Origin: Chelydra serpentina
Lineage: Eukaryota; Chordata; Testudines; Chelydridae
Direction of reading: 5' to 3'
Length of the DNA stretch: 64,000 bases
Assembly (NCBI GenBank): GCA_037349315.1
Contig: JBAIAC010000007.1
Span: 6,634,001-6,698,000, forward strand
In this document: positions 43,871 through 54,696 of the stretch, in pieces
How positions within the stretch are numbered: position 1 is the stretch's first letter
How the letters are laid out: each line of letters starts with the position of its first letter
Notes under the pieces: model-generated
Databases searched by the model: none
The model's input: the letters and a program-made list of their open reading frames with translations, nothing else
Told to the model about the DNA's origin: nothing
Translations under genes and position numbers: made by a program

Positions 43871-44549
43871 TCTTATGCCTGTAGGGGCAAACTCAATGAG
43901 AGATCTGTGCTGCCTGCTTCTATACATGCTGCCTTAACTCGTATATCTCAGTGAGGACACATTCCCCTTTCAATATTGCAAGTACAGATCCTCATCCTTC
44001 TGTATCAGGATTGCACAGGGGTCCAGCGGTTTGCTTGGAGTCTCTGAGTCATTGTTGGAGACAGGGTATTGGAATAAAGTCCAATTCAAAGAAAAAATAA
44101 TGCAATGAGTCTAGATAAGTTGAAGTTCTTAATCTTCACCTTCTCAAACTGTAGCACACATCAAGGAACAGTACATCCGTTATTTTTATGTACTGTCTGG
44201 TATACTTGGTAATTTGGTCAGAAGGATAGTAACACCAGCCCCAACATTTCAAAAATCATGAGTCAGATCTCAAAATATTGAGATTGGCTTAAAATCATGA
44301 GAATTTTTTATTTATCAGCTAATATGTTTTGTATTCTTTTTATTTGCCTTTTAATGTTTATACCTTCATCACCTTTGGGTCACATTTTCAAGATTTTCTG
44401 CACAACCATATGGGCTAGAAACTTACCTTTTTAAATGAAAGCTGAGATTCTCACCTAATCACATGCCTGTAGGAGCTGGGGCTTTAAGAAAAACATCCAA
44501 TATCATGAGTTCCAATAAAATCATGAGTTGGCATCACTGTGCTGACTAA

Positions 44550-44844
44550 GGGCTGGTCCACACTAACCCCCCAGTTTGAACTAAGATACGCAACTTCAGC
44601 TACGTGAATAACGTAGCTGAAGTCGAAGTATCTTAGTTCGAACTTCAAGGTACTTACCGCGGGTCCACACGTGGCAGGCAGGCTCCCCCGTCGACTCCGC
44701 GTACTCCTCTCGTGGAGCAGGAGTACCGGTGTCGACGGCGAGCACTTCCGGGATCGATTTATCACGTCTAGACGAGACGCGATAAATCGATCCCAGAAGA
44801 TCGATTGCTTACCGCCGAACCCGGAGGTAAGTATAGACGTACCC
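44550..44844. mobile_element. Three-hairpin MITE, second copy, 295 bp
   Basis: Same family as 8558-8843 in the opposite orientation. GGGCTGGTCCACACTAACC at the left; GGTAAGTATAGACGTACCC at the right; TAA directly repeated on both sides (44547-44549 and 44845-44847). Palindromes are well kept, e.g. TCGATTTATCACGTC / GACGCGATAAATCGA. Intergenic. Confidence 0.78.
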
Positions 44845-45136
44845 TAAGAGAAATAGAGGTCTGGAGAAATAATCAGCATGATTACCCAACATTTTAATGA
44901 TATAAAAAAAGATGAATTGAAAATGGAACAACCTTTGCCCTGGAGATAACTCACTTGTCATCAGATTGGCGCCTTTGCTCACCCATAGATTTATGGCTGT
45001 CATCTCATTGCTGAGTTAGTAGTGGACATCCGCGTTGTTCACAGTTAGTGCCAATGTCTGATCCAGTGCGGGACATTCAGTGAGAATGGCATCATTTTTC
45101 ATCTCCGGTACTTTGACAATTTGCATCTTTGCATCA

Positions 45137-45340
45137 TGGGGGAGGGATAGCTCAGTGGTTTGAGCATTGGCCTGCTAAACCCAGGGTTGTGAGTTCAATC
45201 CTTGAGGGGGCCATTTAGGGATCTGGGGCAAAAATCTATCAGGAGGCAGTACTTGGTCCTGCTAGTGAAGGCGGGGGACTGGACTTGTTGACCTTTCAAG
45301 GTCCTTCCAGTTCTATGAGATAGGCATATCTCCATATATC
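45137..45340 (+). mobile_element. tRNA-derived SINE of the turtle Cry/PolIII-SINE type
   Basis: The left part is tRNA-like: box A TAGCTCAGTGGTTTGAGC (45148-45165) and box B GAGTTCAATCC (45191-45201). It is followed by a non-tRNA middle and a tail with GGACTTGTTGACCTTTCAAG then GTCCTTCCAGTTCTATGAG that resembles a CR1 3' end. Such SINEs are known from hidden-necked turtles, where the tail is believed to recruit CR1 machinery. Good conservation suggests fairly recent activity. Confidence 0.85.
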
Positions 45341-47083
45341 TAATTGCATTATGCTGACAAACTGCTGCGTACTAAAACGAACCGAGCAGGTGCTATCCAT
45401 GCTGCTATTCCCAACACTGGGCCTGATCTTGAGCCTCCTACTGAAGTCAATGGGAGCTGTGAGCACTCAGGCTCAAATCCTCAAAGACATTTAGGTGCAT
45501 TCATTTGCTGTGAAAATCCTGCATCAAAAAACGATAGGTTTCCTGTAATCATCTACCATAACATAGGATTTGGCAACAAAGAGGCCACCTGTTTGTTTTA
45601 TGGCAAGTGAGCTGGCGTTATGTGAGGACAATTTCCGTTCTGAAGTGACAATGCTCTTAGCTTGTTTAGCCTATGTGTGAGCCACTGTTAATTTGCCTCA
45701 TCCTTAATTGAATATTCCCAGACCAAACCCAAACTCTTTTAAGATAGTTAAGGTTGAAAATACATATACATTAATTTGAAACAATAGCATTAAATATTGC
45801 AATTTCTAAAAAATAGTCAACAGCAATGACATTTGGAATTAAGGTTCTACCTACAGCCTTAATGCTAACCTTGTTCTTTATTATTATAATGCATGTGTTA
45901 AGAACCAACATTCATGTGCCTCTTTATGCACATTGTTCTTTTTAATGAAGTATGAGGAAGATGAAATAATAGTGTGTAATTTGCAAGAAATACAAGGGAT
46001 GAAGAGGTTTTAACTGGCTTTGAATTATGTTCTTAATTAGCAATACCAATCAAAAAGCAAACAGTGGTAGTGATCATAGCTAGAGACATAAAAATAAATG
46101 AATAATGACAGATTAGTTAAGAGGTGGGTTAAAACAGGGCTAGTGAATTATTTGAGGGTTTAATAACAGATCGGTATTAGCCCACGAGATGAAAAAGAGA
46201 CTAATAACAAACCAAAACTACTGGTTTGGTACTCCAGAGGGGTGGGGGCAGAGGGGGGATATTCACCACGTAGTTGAGAAAGCTTTCTGCATCCTGCAGT
46301 GGTCTGGCAGTCTTGGCTGTGGACCCATCTCCCTGCACTTCTCACTTCTCAACTGCACAGAGGAAGCAGAGGAGGCCATGCTGAAGGGCCAGGACAGGAG
46401 GGGAGTCAAAGGCTGCACCCTGTGAATACTGAGCCCCTGGACAGAGCTGACCCTGACCATGGGTCCATGCTTAAGGGTCGAGTCAGGAGGGGTCTCTGCT
46501 CTTTGAAACCTTGAAGTACTTATTTTTTTTACTTTCACTAGTGCATTGAACTCAGTTGCCTCAGGGGTTGAGCTTCTAAACTCTGCAGGATGTGGGGAAG
46601 AAGAGGAAGGAAGGAGTAGATGTTCCAGCCCTGAAAGCACTATGTCTGCTAGATACCGAACAGGGAGATGGTAGAAGTGACACCCCTTTTGCTCCAGCCA
46701 TTTTGAGAGTATTGCTGCTCCTCCTCTCACCGCAGTCTACCTACTTAAGTGTTCTAAATTTGCTAATTAGAGACAAATTAAGCTGTTGCTCTGCTGGCAA
46801 CTGTTCTGTAATTATGTTTATTTTATGCCTGGGGTGGTATTTTATTGTTCAGTGTAACATCATTATCAATTACATATATCATGCTTCTTCCAAGTTAGCA
46901 TCTGTGGAATACTCAAGAATTAAATTGGGTCTGAAACGACTGATGTCTAATTTGGCAAGCGTCGATTTTTTAATGTAAAGAGATCTGATGTTAAAGTTGC
47001 CTCCACTACCTAGGAGAGAAGGTGTCCCATTCTTTACAGTCACATCTATAGAGTTATAGATATTTGGGGCCTGATTCTTAGTT
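45341..47083. other. Intergenic, nothing identified
   Basis: AT-rich DNA between CCDC175 and RTN1. Only short unsupported open frames, no splice-consistent exons and no repeat family I recognise, apart from the SINE at the left edge. Confidence 0.5.
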
Positions 47084-47091
47084 ACACTAAG

Positions 47092-47627
47092 CAGGGGCGG
47101 CTCTAGGATTTTTGCCGCCCCAAGCAAAAACAAATTTGGCCGCCCCCCCCTCCCCCCGTTTTTTTCTTACCCCACCCCCGCCTCAACTCCGCCCCTTCCC
47201 CAAATCCCCAGCCCTGCCTCCTCCCCCCAGGCTCTCAAGCCTAGGAAGAAGGGAGGGAGGGAGAGGAAGAAGCGGCGTGCGTGCCGCAGCCGCTCAGGAT
47301 CTCCCCCTCCCTCCCAGGCTCTCAAGCCTAGGAGGGAGGGGGAGAAGTGGCGCACGCGAATCAGCTGCTCAGGATCTCCCCCTCCCTCCCGGGCTCTCAA
47401 GCCCAGGAGGGAGGGGGAGAAGCGGCGCGCGAATCAGCTGGTTCACGCGCTGCAGCCACTGGGGATCTCCCCCTCCAGCAGCGGCGCTGTTTCGCGCGCC
47501 AGCGGAGGTGAGCTAGGGCGGCCGGGGCACATTTTTAGGGGCGGCATGGCTGGTGCCAGAATGCCGCCCCTAGAAACGTGTCGCCCCAAGCACCAGCTTG
47601 TTTTGCTGGTGCCTGGAGCCGGCCCTG
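47092..47627. mobile_element. hAT-like element, 536 bp
   Basis: CAGGGGCGGCTCTAGGATTT at the left, GGAGCCGGCCCTG at the right. 8-bp flanks ACACTAAG and ACACTAAA (7 of 8). The interior has repeats of CTCCCCCTCCCTCCC and AGCCTAGGAGGGAGG with CpGs, giving spurious frames. Confidence 0.82.
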
Positions 47628-48135
47628 ACACTAAAGCCATTTTACACCACTCTGGCAGTGTTAAAGGTCTTTAAAGTGGGTACCCACTAAAACGTTACAG
47701 ACCTTTTATACTGCCAGAGTGGTGCAGGTGGGCCATAATATAAACAGGAGTTAGGCCCATTAGCCCAAATGATTCTGCGGCTTAAACGGTGACATGAATT
47801 GGAAAAGAGTCAGTCATAAGGGGGTGTAAGTTGTAACATTGAACCAGTTTGGTATTGAGTGAGTATGAGAAATGAGTGTGACTTGCCAGCCCAGGGGCCG
47901 AAAGGAGACTGCATCAGGAAAAGCAACTAATGGGAGCATGTGCAATGAAGTGTGGAGGCGCTATTTTGTATTACAACATTGTTAAATACTTTTCCCGTGA
48001 TGCAGCTCTCTTCCATCCGCTCAGCATGGCAGTTGTGCTCACGTTGCACTCTCCCTGAATGCCACCTTGGAGCGAGTTACATCACATTCTTATTGTCCAA
48101 CCCTCTTAGGCCCTATGGACAGTTAACACGAATGC

Positions 48136-48245
48136 AGAAGCAACTAATGACTCTGGCTCATGGGAACGGCACCTGTTTTAATGACGTTAACCAGTTCTGA
48201 ATTTGGTATAACCCAGGACTGCTTTGGTTTTGTTAGAAAGTCTTT
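48136..48245. repeat. Direct duplicate, copy A
   Basis: About 110 bp from AGAAGCAACTAATGAC to GTTAGAAAGTCTTT, nearly identical to 50455-50572. No known family recognised. Confidence 0.8.
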
Positions 48246-48249
48246 CTAA

Positions 48250-50320
48250 ACACTCCGTCAGTGGAATGAGACCAGGGATAAATTTGGTCCCTGGGATTTC
48301 TGCAGATCTGATTGTATCACCCCTATTTTTCCTCTTTATCCTGTGGTATCTGAGATGCTGCATTTCTGCCAGACTCATGGGTGAAGGGCAACAAGGTATA
48401 TGCCTTGTGCTAGACTTTCATGTGCATGTAAATACCTTCCAATGGATAGGCCATGTGCAGATGTCTATGCACATACTATTGCAGATGCATATTTGGAAGC
48501 TATGCCCTTAATCTTGCATTTTTGCAGAGGAAGAGTGACAGTTCATCAAATATTTCTGGTTCTATAATGGGAAATGAGAGCAGACTGGAAAATGAACAGG
48601 AAAAAATCAATAGGAGAAAGGGAGGCAAATCAGTTGGCTGTACCAAGGATGCTGTTGATAAAGGACTAGATAGAGAGTGGCGTTGGTATAGCAACTAGGC
48701 TGGACATAGCCAGGCAGGGAGTAACCTCACTTCACTCCTTCTGCACAAACATGTGAAGGCTGCTCAGATTGTCAATTTGGGACACTGCCACTAGTCCTTT
48801 AGGTGGATGAGGAAGGAACAGAGCAATGGCTAGACAGTGGATTTAGGTGGGTGTATAGCAGGAAGTGAGCTGCACACATCTGCGGCCCGCAGTAACAAAC
48901 TTCCTCCTGGAACAAGAGGGGAACAATTGTGACTGGTAAACTCCAGTTTCTCCCAGCGTTCACACACTATCCCCTGCAGAGGGCTGTGATCTAGCTCAGA
49001 ATGGCAGCAGTTGGTATTAGGCAAGATTGTGCTGCTCGAGCATGAGGTGGCTGATTTGTACACGTGGCACCTCATGGGCATGTTTGCGAGCCAGCAGAGG
49101 TGTTAAATCTCCGGTTCTTGTAGCTGTCTGGCTAGAAGAGTCCTGGCAGCAATACGTGAAGAAATGCCAAGCGAGGCTTCGTTTACAGCGTGCTCAAACA
49201 GAAACACTGAAGACTAGGAAGTGGAAAGTCAGATAACAGGGAAATAACGAGCAAACCCAGCACATATAGGAATAATCAGCCATCACTTTCCAAAGAGGTT
49301 TATGAAGAAGCATCAGCTACTCTCAGCTGCCTTACCCCCCCCCCCCCACCTCTGACTGGTGGCACAAAGCTCCACCTGCACCTGAGCTCTCTTCCTTTGG
49401 ACGATGATATTGTAATGATTAGTGTAGACTATCACAGTACACCAACTCTCTCTGGGACTTTTATGGGATCTGCATATACAGTCCTCAGACCCCCTTCCTG
49501 GTCCATTTAAGTTGGAGGGGAAACCCCAGAAGGATATTAAACAGTGAAAACAACTAACAAACCCTGCAGAAATCAATGGAAACCACTAGAGTGCTTCATT
49601 GCTTCTACTCAGTGCCTTTGCTGTTCTCCTCCCATTCCAGCATGGTGGAGACAAGCCCTGTTACTGCTCCTCTGCTTAGCCAAAATGGAACTTGTCCGGC
49701 AACAGCTGGACACCTGCCAGTCTTAGCAGCCTCGCTGGAGCTTGCAACATCACTCTCCATTGCTTCTGTGCTCCACAGGCCGTTAAAAGGTAAGTTCCTT
49801 GAAAGAACATTTTTCTGTGGTGGGGAAAGTAAAACATTAAAAACAGCTGAGGTGAGAAAAGGGGCTCCTGGGGACTGGAAGTTACTCTGGACCGATGTCT
49901 GGCACTTGCCATACTCAATCTATTGGGCCTGGGCAAAGAGGAAAGGCTGATAGTCTTAACACGTCAAATCTTGTGTCCCACCAGGGCTAGCGATGTATGT
50001 TCCACACCATCTGAAAGTGGGAGGGGAAGAAGAAGGAGGATAGACTAGCTGTTAACAGACCGGTGTAGCATGCTAATTCCCTCCCAATTCAGGGGCTTTC
50101 CTGAACTAATGTGTTTTATATTCCTGCTGTCACGAGATTAATATGAGAAGAGAAGAGGGGGAGTAAAAGAGATCAGTAAAGCTTTGAGGCAAGTAAATCT
50201 GCAGGTAACAGAAAAGAATATTGTGAGTACAGAATGAGACACGGAATCAGGAATATTTTTAATTTGGGAAGAAAAGACATTAGAAAGCATTCATTGTTCT
50301 TTTAAAGTGGCCTATTTCAA
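48250..50320. other. Intergenic, nothing identified
   Basis: No gene or recognised repeat between the two duplicates apart from homopolymer runs such as the C-run at 49336-49347. Short open frames here have no supporting features. Confidence 0.45.
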
Positions 50321-50326
50321 GGATAA

Positions 50327-50430
50327 AGGGCCAGATCGTCAGCTGGTGTAAAACAGTGTGGCTCCACTGGTGTAAATTGGCCAACTTGAATTCATGAAGC
50401 TCCCCCATCCACCTGCTGACAACCTGGCCC
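50327..50430. repeat. Old palindromic element
   Basis: GGGCCAGATCGTCAGCTGGT at the left and CCACCTGCTGACAACCTGGC at the right are diverged inverted halves of the unit also seen at 9850 and 58045. Confidence 0.5.
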
Positions 50431-50454
50431 ATAGAATTTATATGGGACTAATCC

Positions 50455-50572
50455 AGAAGCAACTAATGACTTTTGGTCATGGGAACTGCACCTGTTTTAA
50501 TGACGTTAACCAGTTCTGAATTTGGTCCATTGGGAATAACCCAGGACTGCTTTGGTTTTGTTAGAAAGTCTT
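50455..50572. repeat. Direct duplicate, copy B
   Basis: Matches 48136-48245 with a few substitutions and an extra CCATTGGGAA in the middle. The copies are 2.3 kb apart in the same orientation. Confidence 0.8.
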
Positions 50573-52880
50573 TGACATGAAAGAAAGGAATATGCAGTTT
50601 AAAGGCACACATCCTATGACTCATGGAGGCAGGAGTGTTATAAATTAACATTCAACCCCATGTTTCCCCTGATTCCAAATCTCCTTACAAGGATTCCACT
50701 ACAACGTACTTTTTAATTTTTGTGCCCATCACAACTGGGCACAGTAGAGCATGCCTGTAATCAGGTTTCCGGTGCCTGGCCAGTGGGTAGCTGAAGGAGT
50801 GGCTAGAACAACGCGAATTACGTGTTGTGGTTGGTGCTCTCTCTGTGAGGGCTGATGGACCGATTGATCAAGGTGCCCATCATCCCACTGTTACATTGAA
50901 ATATAGCAGTAATTGGACAGTATGAAGCACAACTTTCTCTGCACTGTCCGAACGAACCACAAATAACTTAGTGATGGCCCCCATCCAACCAAATGCTTTC
51001 CCAAAAAGCTGCAGTGTGCCTAACTCTCTGAAGGTCAGTAACGCTGTACTCTGGTGGGTCACCAAAGGAAGTGAATTTCACAGCTGAAAATGCACCATCT
51101 TCGATTCCTAAACAAACATATGTAGGAGCTCTCTGCAATGGCATCTCAGCCACCTTCGAGGTAGTGCACAGGGAGAGAGAAGCCAAACCCCAGAAACCAT
51201 GTCAGACATTAAGTATCTTGCTGAATCAGGGTCTAAACACACGCCTGACTTGAAGCATGTGAGTAGCTCCACTGAAATCAATAGGACTTAAAGTTAGACA
51301 CACGCTTAAATATCTTGCTGTATCCAAGCCTTAGTGATTAGAACCAGCACTTTGAATGGCTCCAGAAGCAATGGGAAACCAGTGTAATTCATGGGGCTCA
51401 GGGGTAGTGTAATTTCTTTAAAGTTCCCCTGCTAAGGAACATGTAGAAAAGAAGAGAGAGCAATACTAGAATCCCCTGATGACCCTGTCTGAGCTAACTC
51501 CTAGGTTCCTACTCTATAGAAACCCTGCAAAATTTGTCTCACTTACCAGTCAGGCTTGTCTGCTGTTGTGTTTTATTTTGAATGTAAATGAGGGATAGAA
51601 ATGAAAGGAGATAGCAGACTGGTAACTCTGATCTCCTGTCATTCCTGTAATTCATGTAATGCAGTGTTACAGTACATACATTTAGTTATTTTGGGCAGCT
51701 ACATTTTCATGTGAATAGCTCAGCACTGCTTTTTGCACTCCATGATTTCCCCCCCCCCCATTAAAAAACCAAAAATCAACATATTAAAATCCCCAGTATA
51801 CTGCACCATGAACCTGATCATGCATGGGATCTGCTAGCATGGACACACCCCACCCCCACCCGTCCAGAGTCTCATGAGAAGTCTCATGGACTCAATAGTC
51901 AGATACTATGGTGATGATCATGGTACAATACCTATAGAGAACAGGTCTCCCCAAGGACACAGGGGTTCTGTGTTAGTAGATTCCATTGAAGGACTGGGCT
52001 TTGTAGGATTTTTCAAAGAATATAGCATATGGAAACTAACAACATGGAGGACTTCTGATACAGCTGGTTCTCATGGTCACAGGGTGGCATGGAAGGAACT
52101 GATGTTGCTGCAGCTGGGTACCAATGTAAAGGGAGATGATGGTTTCATAGGTGAAGAATCAACATTTAAGTGTTTCTTAAAGGTAAAACTTTTAACACGT
52201 GGTTCTATTTGAGTCTATAAAAATTGCATTGGGAAGTCCCACACGCATGGGAACAGTGAGACATTGTCACATTTTCTTATTTTTCCAGTCAAACTAACCA
52301 CCAGCGCCACAACTCATCCCCAAAGTTACCCTGGGATCTGTCCTTCTCACACTCTATCAGTAAGAGTGCTGAAGACCAATCTATGCCCTCAGCTACACCC
52401 ACACGGTCTCCTCAGAAGAAGCAGCACAGAACCTGTGCCCCTAGGAATCTTTGACTATGGAAGTCAGAAACGCAGTTAAAGCACCGATGGCTATTCTGTT
52501 CAATTTTAACTACTGGCTTCAAATTAAACACTCTCATAACTGCACCAATTAAAAGAAATTTACTCCGTTGGATCAAAAGAAAAATATATCAAACTGGAGT
52601 TTTCAGCGTTTGATCTAGAAAGATGTTTATAACACACATGCAGCTGAGGTTTATAAAATATTATAATAAGCTTAAAAATAATATTTAAATATAAATGTTA
52701 AATTAAACGGGTAAGTGAGACTCATCTTGAAGATTAAATAACTCCAAGCTGTAACAATGCTGGTATATTTCTGCAATTGCTGGATCATATTTTCCCTAGG
52801 AGTCTGATTCTCTTCTCATTTACACCGCAGTAAATCAATAGTCAATCCATTCAAATCGCTGGAGTTTGTAAATGCATTGG
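50573..52880. other. Intergenic, nothing firm identified
   Basis: No supported gene. At 50731-50762 a short stretch (GGGCACAGTAGAGCATGCCT then GTAATC) recalls the 5' end of 7SL RNA with CpG decay, but the likeness stops after about 30 bases. Confidence 0.4.
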
Positions 52881-52960
52881 GCAGGGACCACCTGTTTGTT
52901 TTGTGTGCTTGTACGGTGCCTAGCACAATGGTGGCTAATCCGTGATTGAGGAATGTGTTG
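52880..52960 (+). mobile_element. LINE 3' tail (L2/L3-like)
   Basis: GGGCAGGGACCACCTGTTTG followed by GTACGGTGCCTAGCACAATG, the same tail as at the end of the 38890-40025 element. Confidence 0.55.
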
Positions 52961-53954
52961 GCAAAGTGACTGGGCAGTTAGAGATAGGAAATAGATGAAT
53001 GTAAGGAAAAATTTCAGTTCACAAAAGACCAGACAAATGCTCAATGCTCCAGGAACTCATGTTAGATATGAAGCTTAATTTTCTGAGAGGAAATATATAC
53101 GCCAGTGACATCGACATTAGATCTAGTCAGAACTTCCCTCCCTTTCCTCCCATTCTCCCTGTAGAAAAAGTCTTCTGGAGAAAATTTCAACTGCTGGCTA
53201 AAAACCAAAACCTATAAATGTTTGGTCAAAAAGATTCTGGTTTTCAGGTTTAAATGAAAAGTCACAAATTTTCACAGATAGCAAACACTTCTCATGAAAA
53301 TTTTCATTGTGTCAAACCTCCAAGTTCTTGTAAAAAAAACAGTGGACATGGAAAATTGTCAACCAGCTCCAACCAATAGGGATTTGCTTTAATCTATTGG
53401 CTCTCAGAAACTAAATTTCAATTTATAAAAGGCTTTGTAAACCAGCTTTGAACTGAAGCAAGCGTTCATTCTGGCTCACAGCACCTGTGATCAATATGGA
53501 CTCCTCCAGCTTAGCACAGATTTCAAGGGATAAAGTGGGCTAAGAAAGTCAAAATACTGGGTATGGAGAGACTGAACAACGGTCAGTGCCATTTTGACTG
53601 CTTTCCAAGTTGTGTTGCGTCTGATTTGACCCATGTTTAAGTAGATAATCAGGCAACTTTCAAGAGAATTCACTGACTATTACATGTGCCTGAAATGTAG
53701 TAATGACACCAACAAAATAAACAACTTTTGGCACTAGGAAGTTTGCTTTATTTCCATTCTTTACTCATCAGGATGTGAAACTGCTGAATGAACTAAGTAC
53801 AGACAATCTTTTGGGACTGAACAATTTTGTAGTGGCAAAACTGCATGGAATAGGCATAAATAGCTCCCAGAGACCAACAACAAGTCCTTCCTGCTTTTTG
53901 CAGATTCTTGATTTTACAAATTCTAACGTAACCCCAATGGCAACAAGAGGGAGA
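52961..53954. other. RTN1 3' flank, nothing identified
   Basis: AT-rich DNA beyond the presumed RTN1 cleavage site. No repeats or coding regions recognised. Confidence 0.45.
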
Positions 53955-54696
53955 ACTTTGTACGTTTAGTAACATTTATTTCTGCATTCGGTATCAAGTA
54001 CATAAGTGCAAATATTCAGAGTCCATAAGTCAGTCCATTAGGAACTACAGAGAATGTAATACAAAGTGTAATAAATGTAACAAGCTGGAACTCTCCAGTT
54101 ACCATACATGTAAATCAGCCCATCAATCCCTTACAACAAAAGTACTGGGTTTTTGTTTTGTTTTTTTAGTTATACAAAACTGATTACTATAAGTACTGAT
54201 TACTGTTTATTCCATTTGTGCTGGAAAACACTAAAACATTAGCCCACAATTCTATATAGTTAATAAAGAGGAACCCAACCAGCGACCCAGTGACATAGAA
54301 GCAATTTTAACTATTGCATCAGTGCACTACGCAGGAAAGCCCTAGCTACATGTAACATTAAAGTTATAGAAGCAATGCCAATAGAAGAAAAACACTTAAA
54401 AAAATCAGTATTATTTAGGCTCTCACCATCATGCACTTTATAAGCAACACAAAAACCACATCTAGTACACTTTTCTCTTTACTATACTTTAGTGCTTGAC
54501 ACAAGTGATTGCAAATATTCTAAGAGTACACAAGCAGCAAGGAAAAAGAGCTGCTTTTGTGTTTTATGTTCTAAGAACATGGTGTTGAGAAAAAAAAGGA
54601 ACAATAAATTTGCAATAAAGTGTAAGAGCAGAGCTGTTTGCACTCCAGACTCCCCCATTATTCACTACTGTTGTTGATGGATTCTTGATGTCTGCT
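53955..54696 (-). other. RTN1: RTN1 3' UTR
   Basis: About 740 bases from the stop to a likely cleavage site some 20 bases past AATAAA at 53980-53975. The stretch is AT-rich and free of recognisable transposons, unlike its surroundings, as expected for a constrained 3' UTR. The exact end is inferred. Confidence 0.6.

Noticed and set aside
44900..53950. Search for a third gene between CCDC175 and RTN1
   Set aside because: No conserved peptide, CpG island or splice-consistent series of exons was seen on either strand; the region holds repeats and unassigned DNA.
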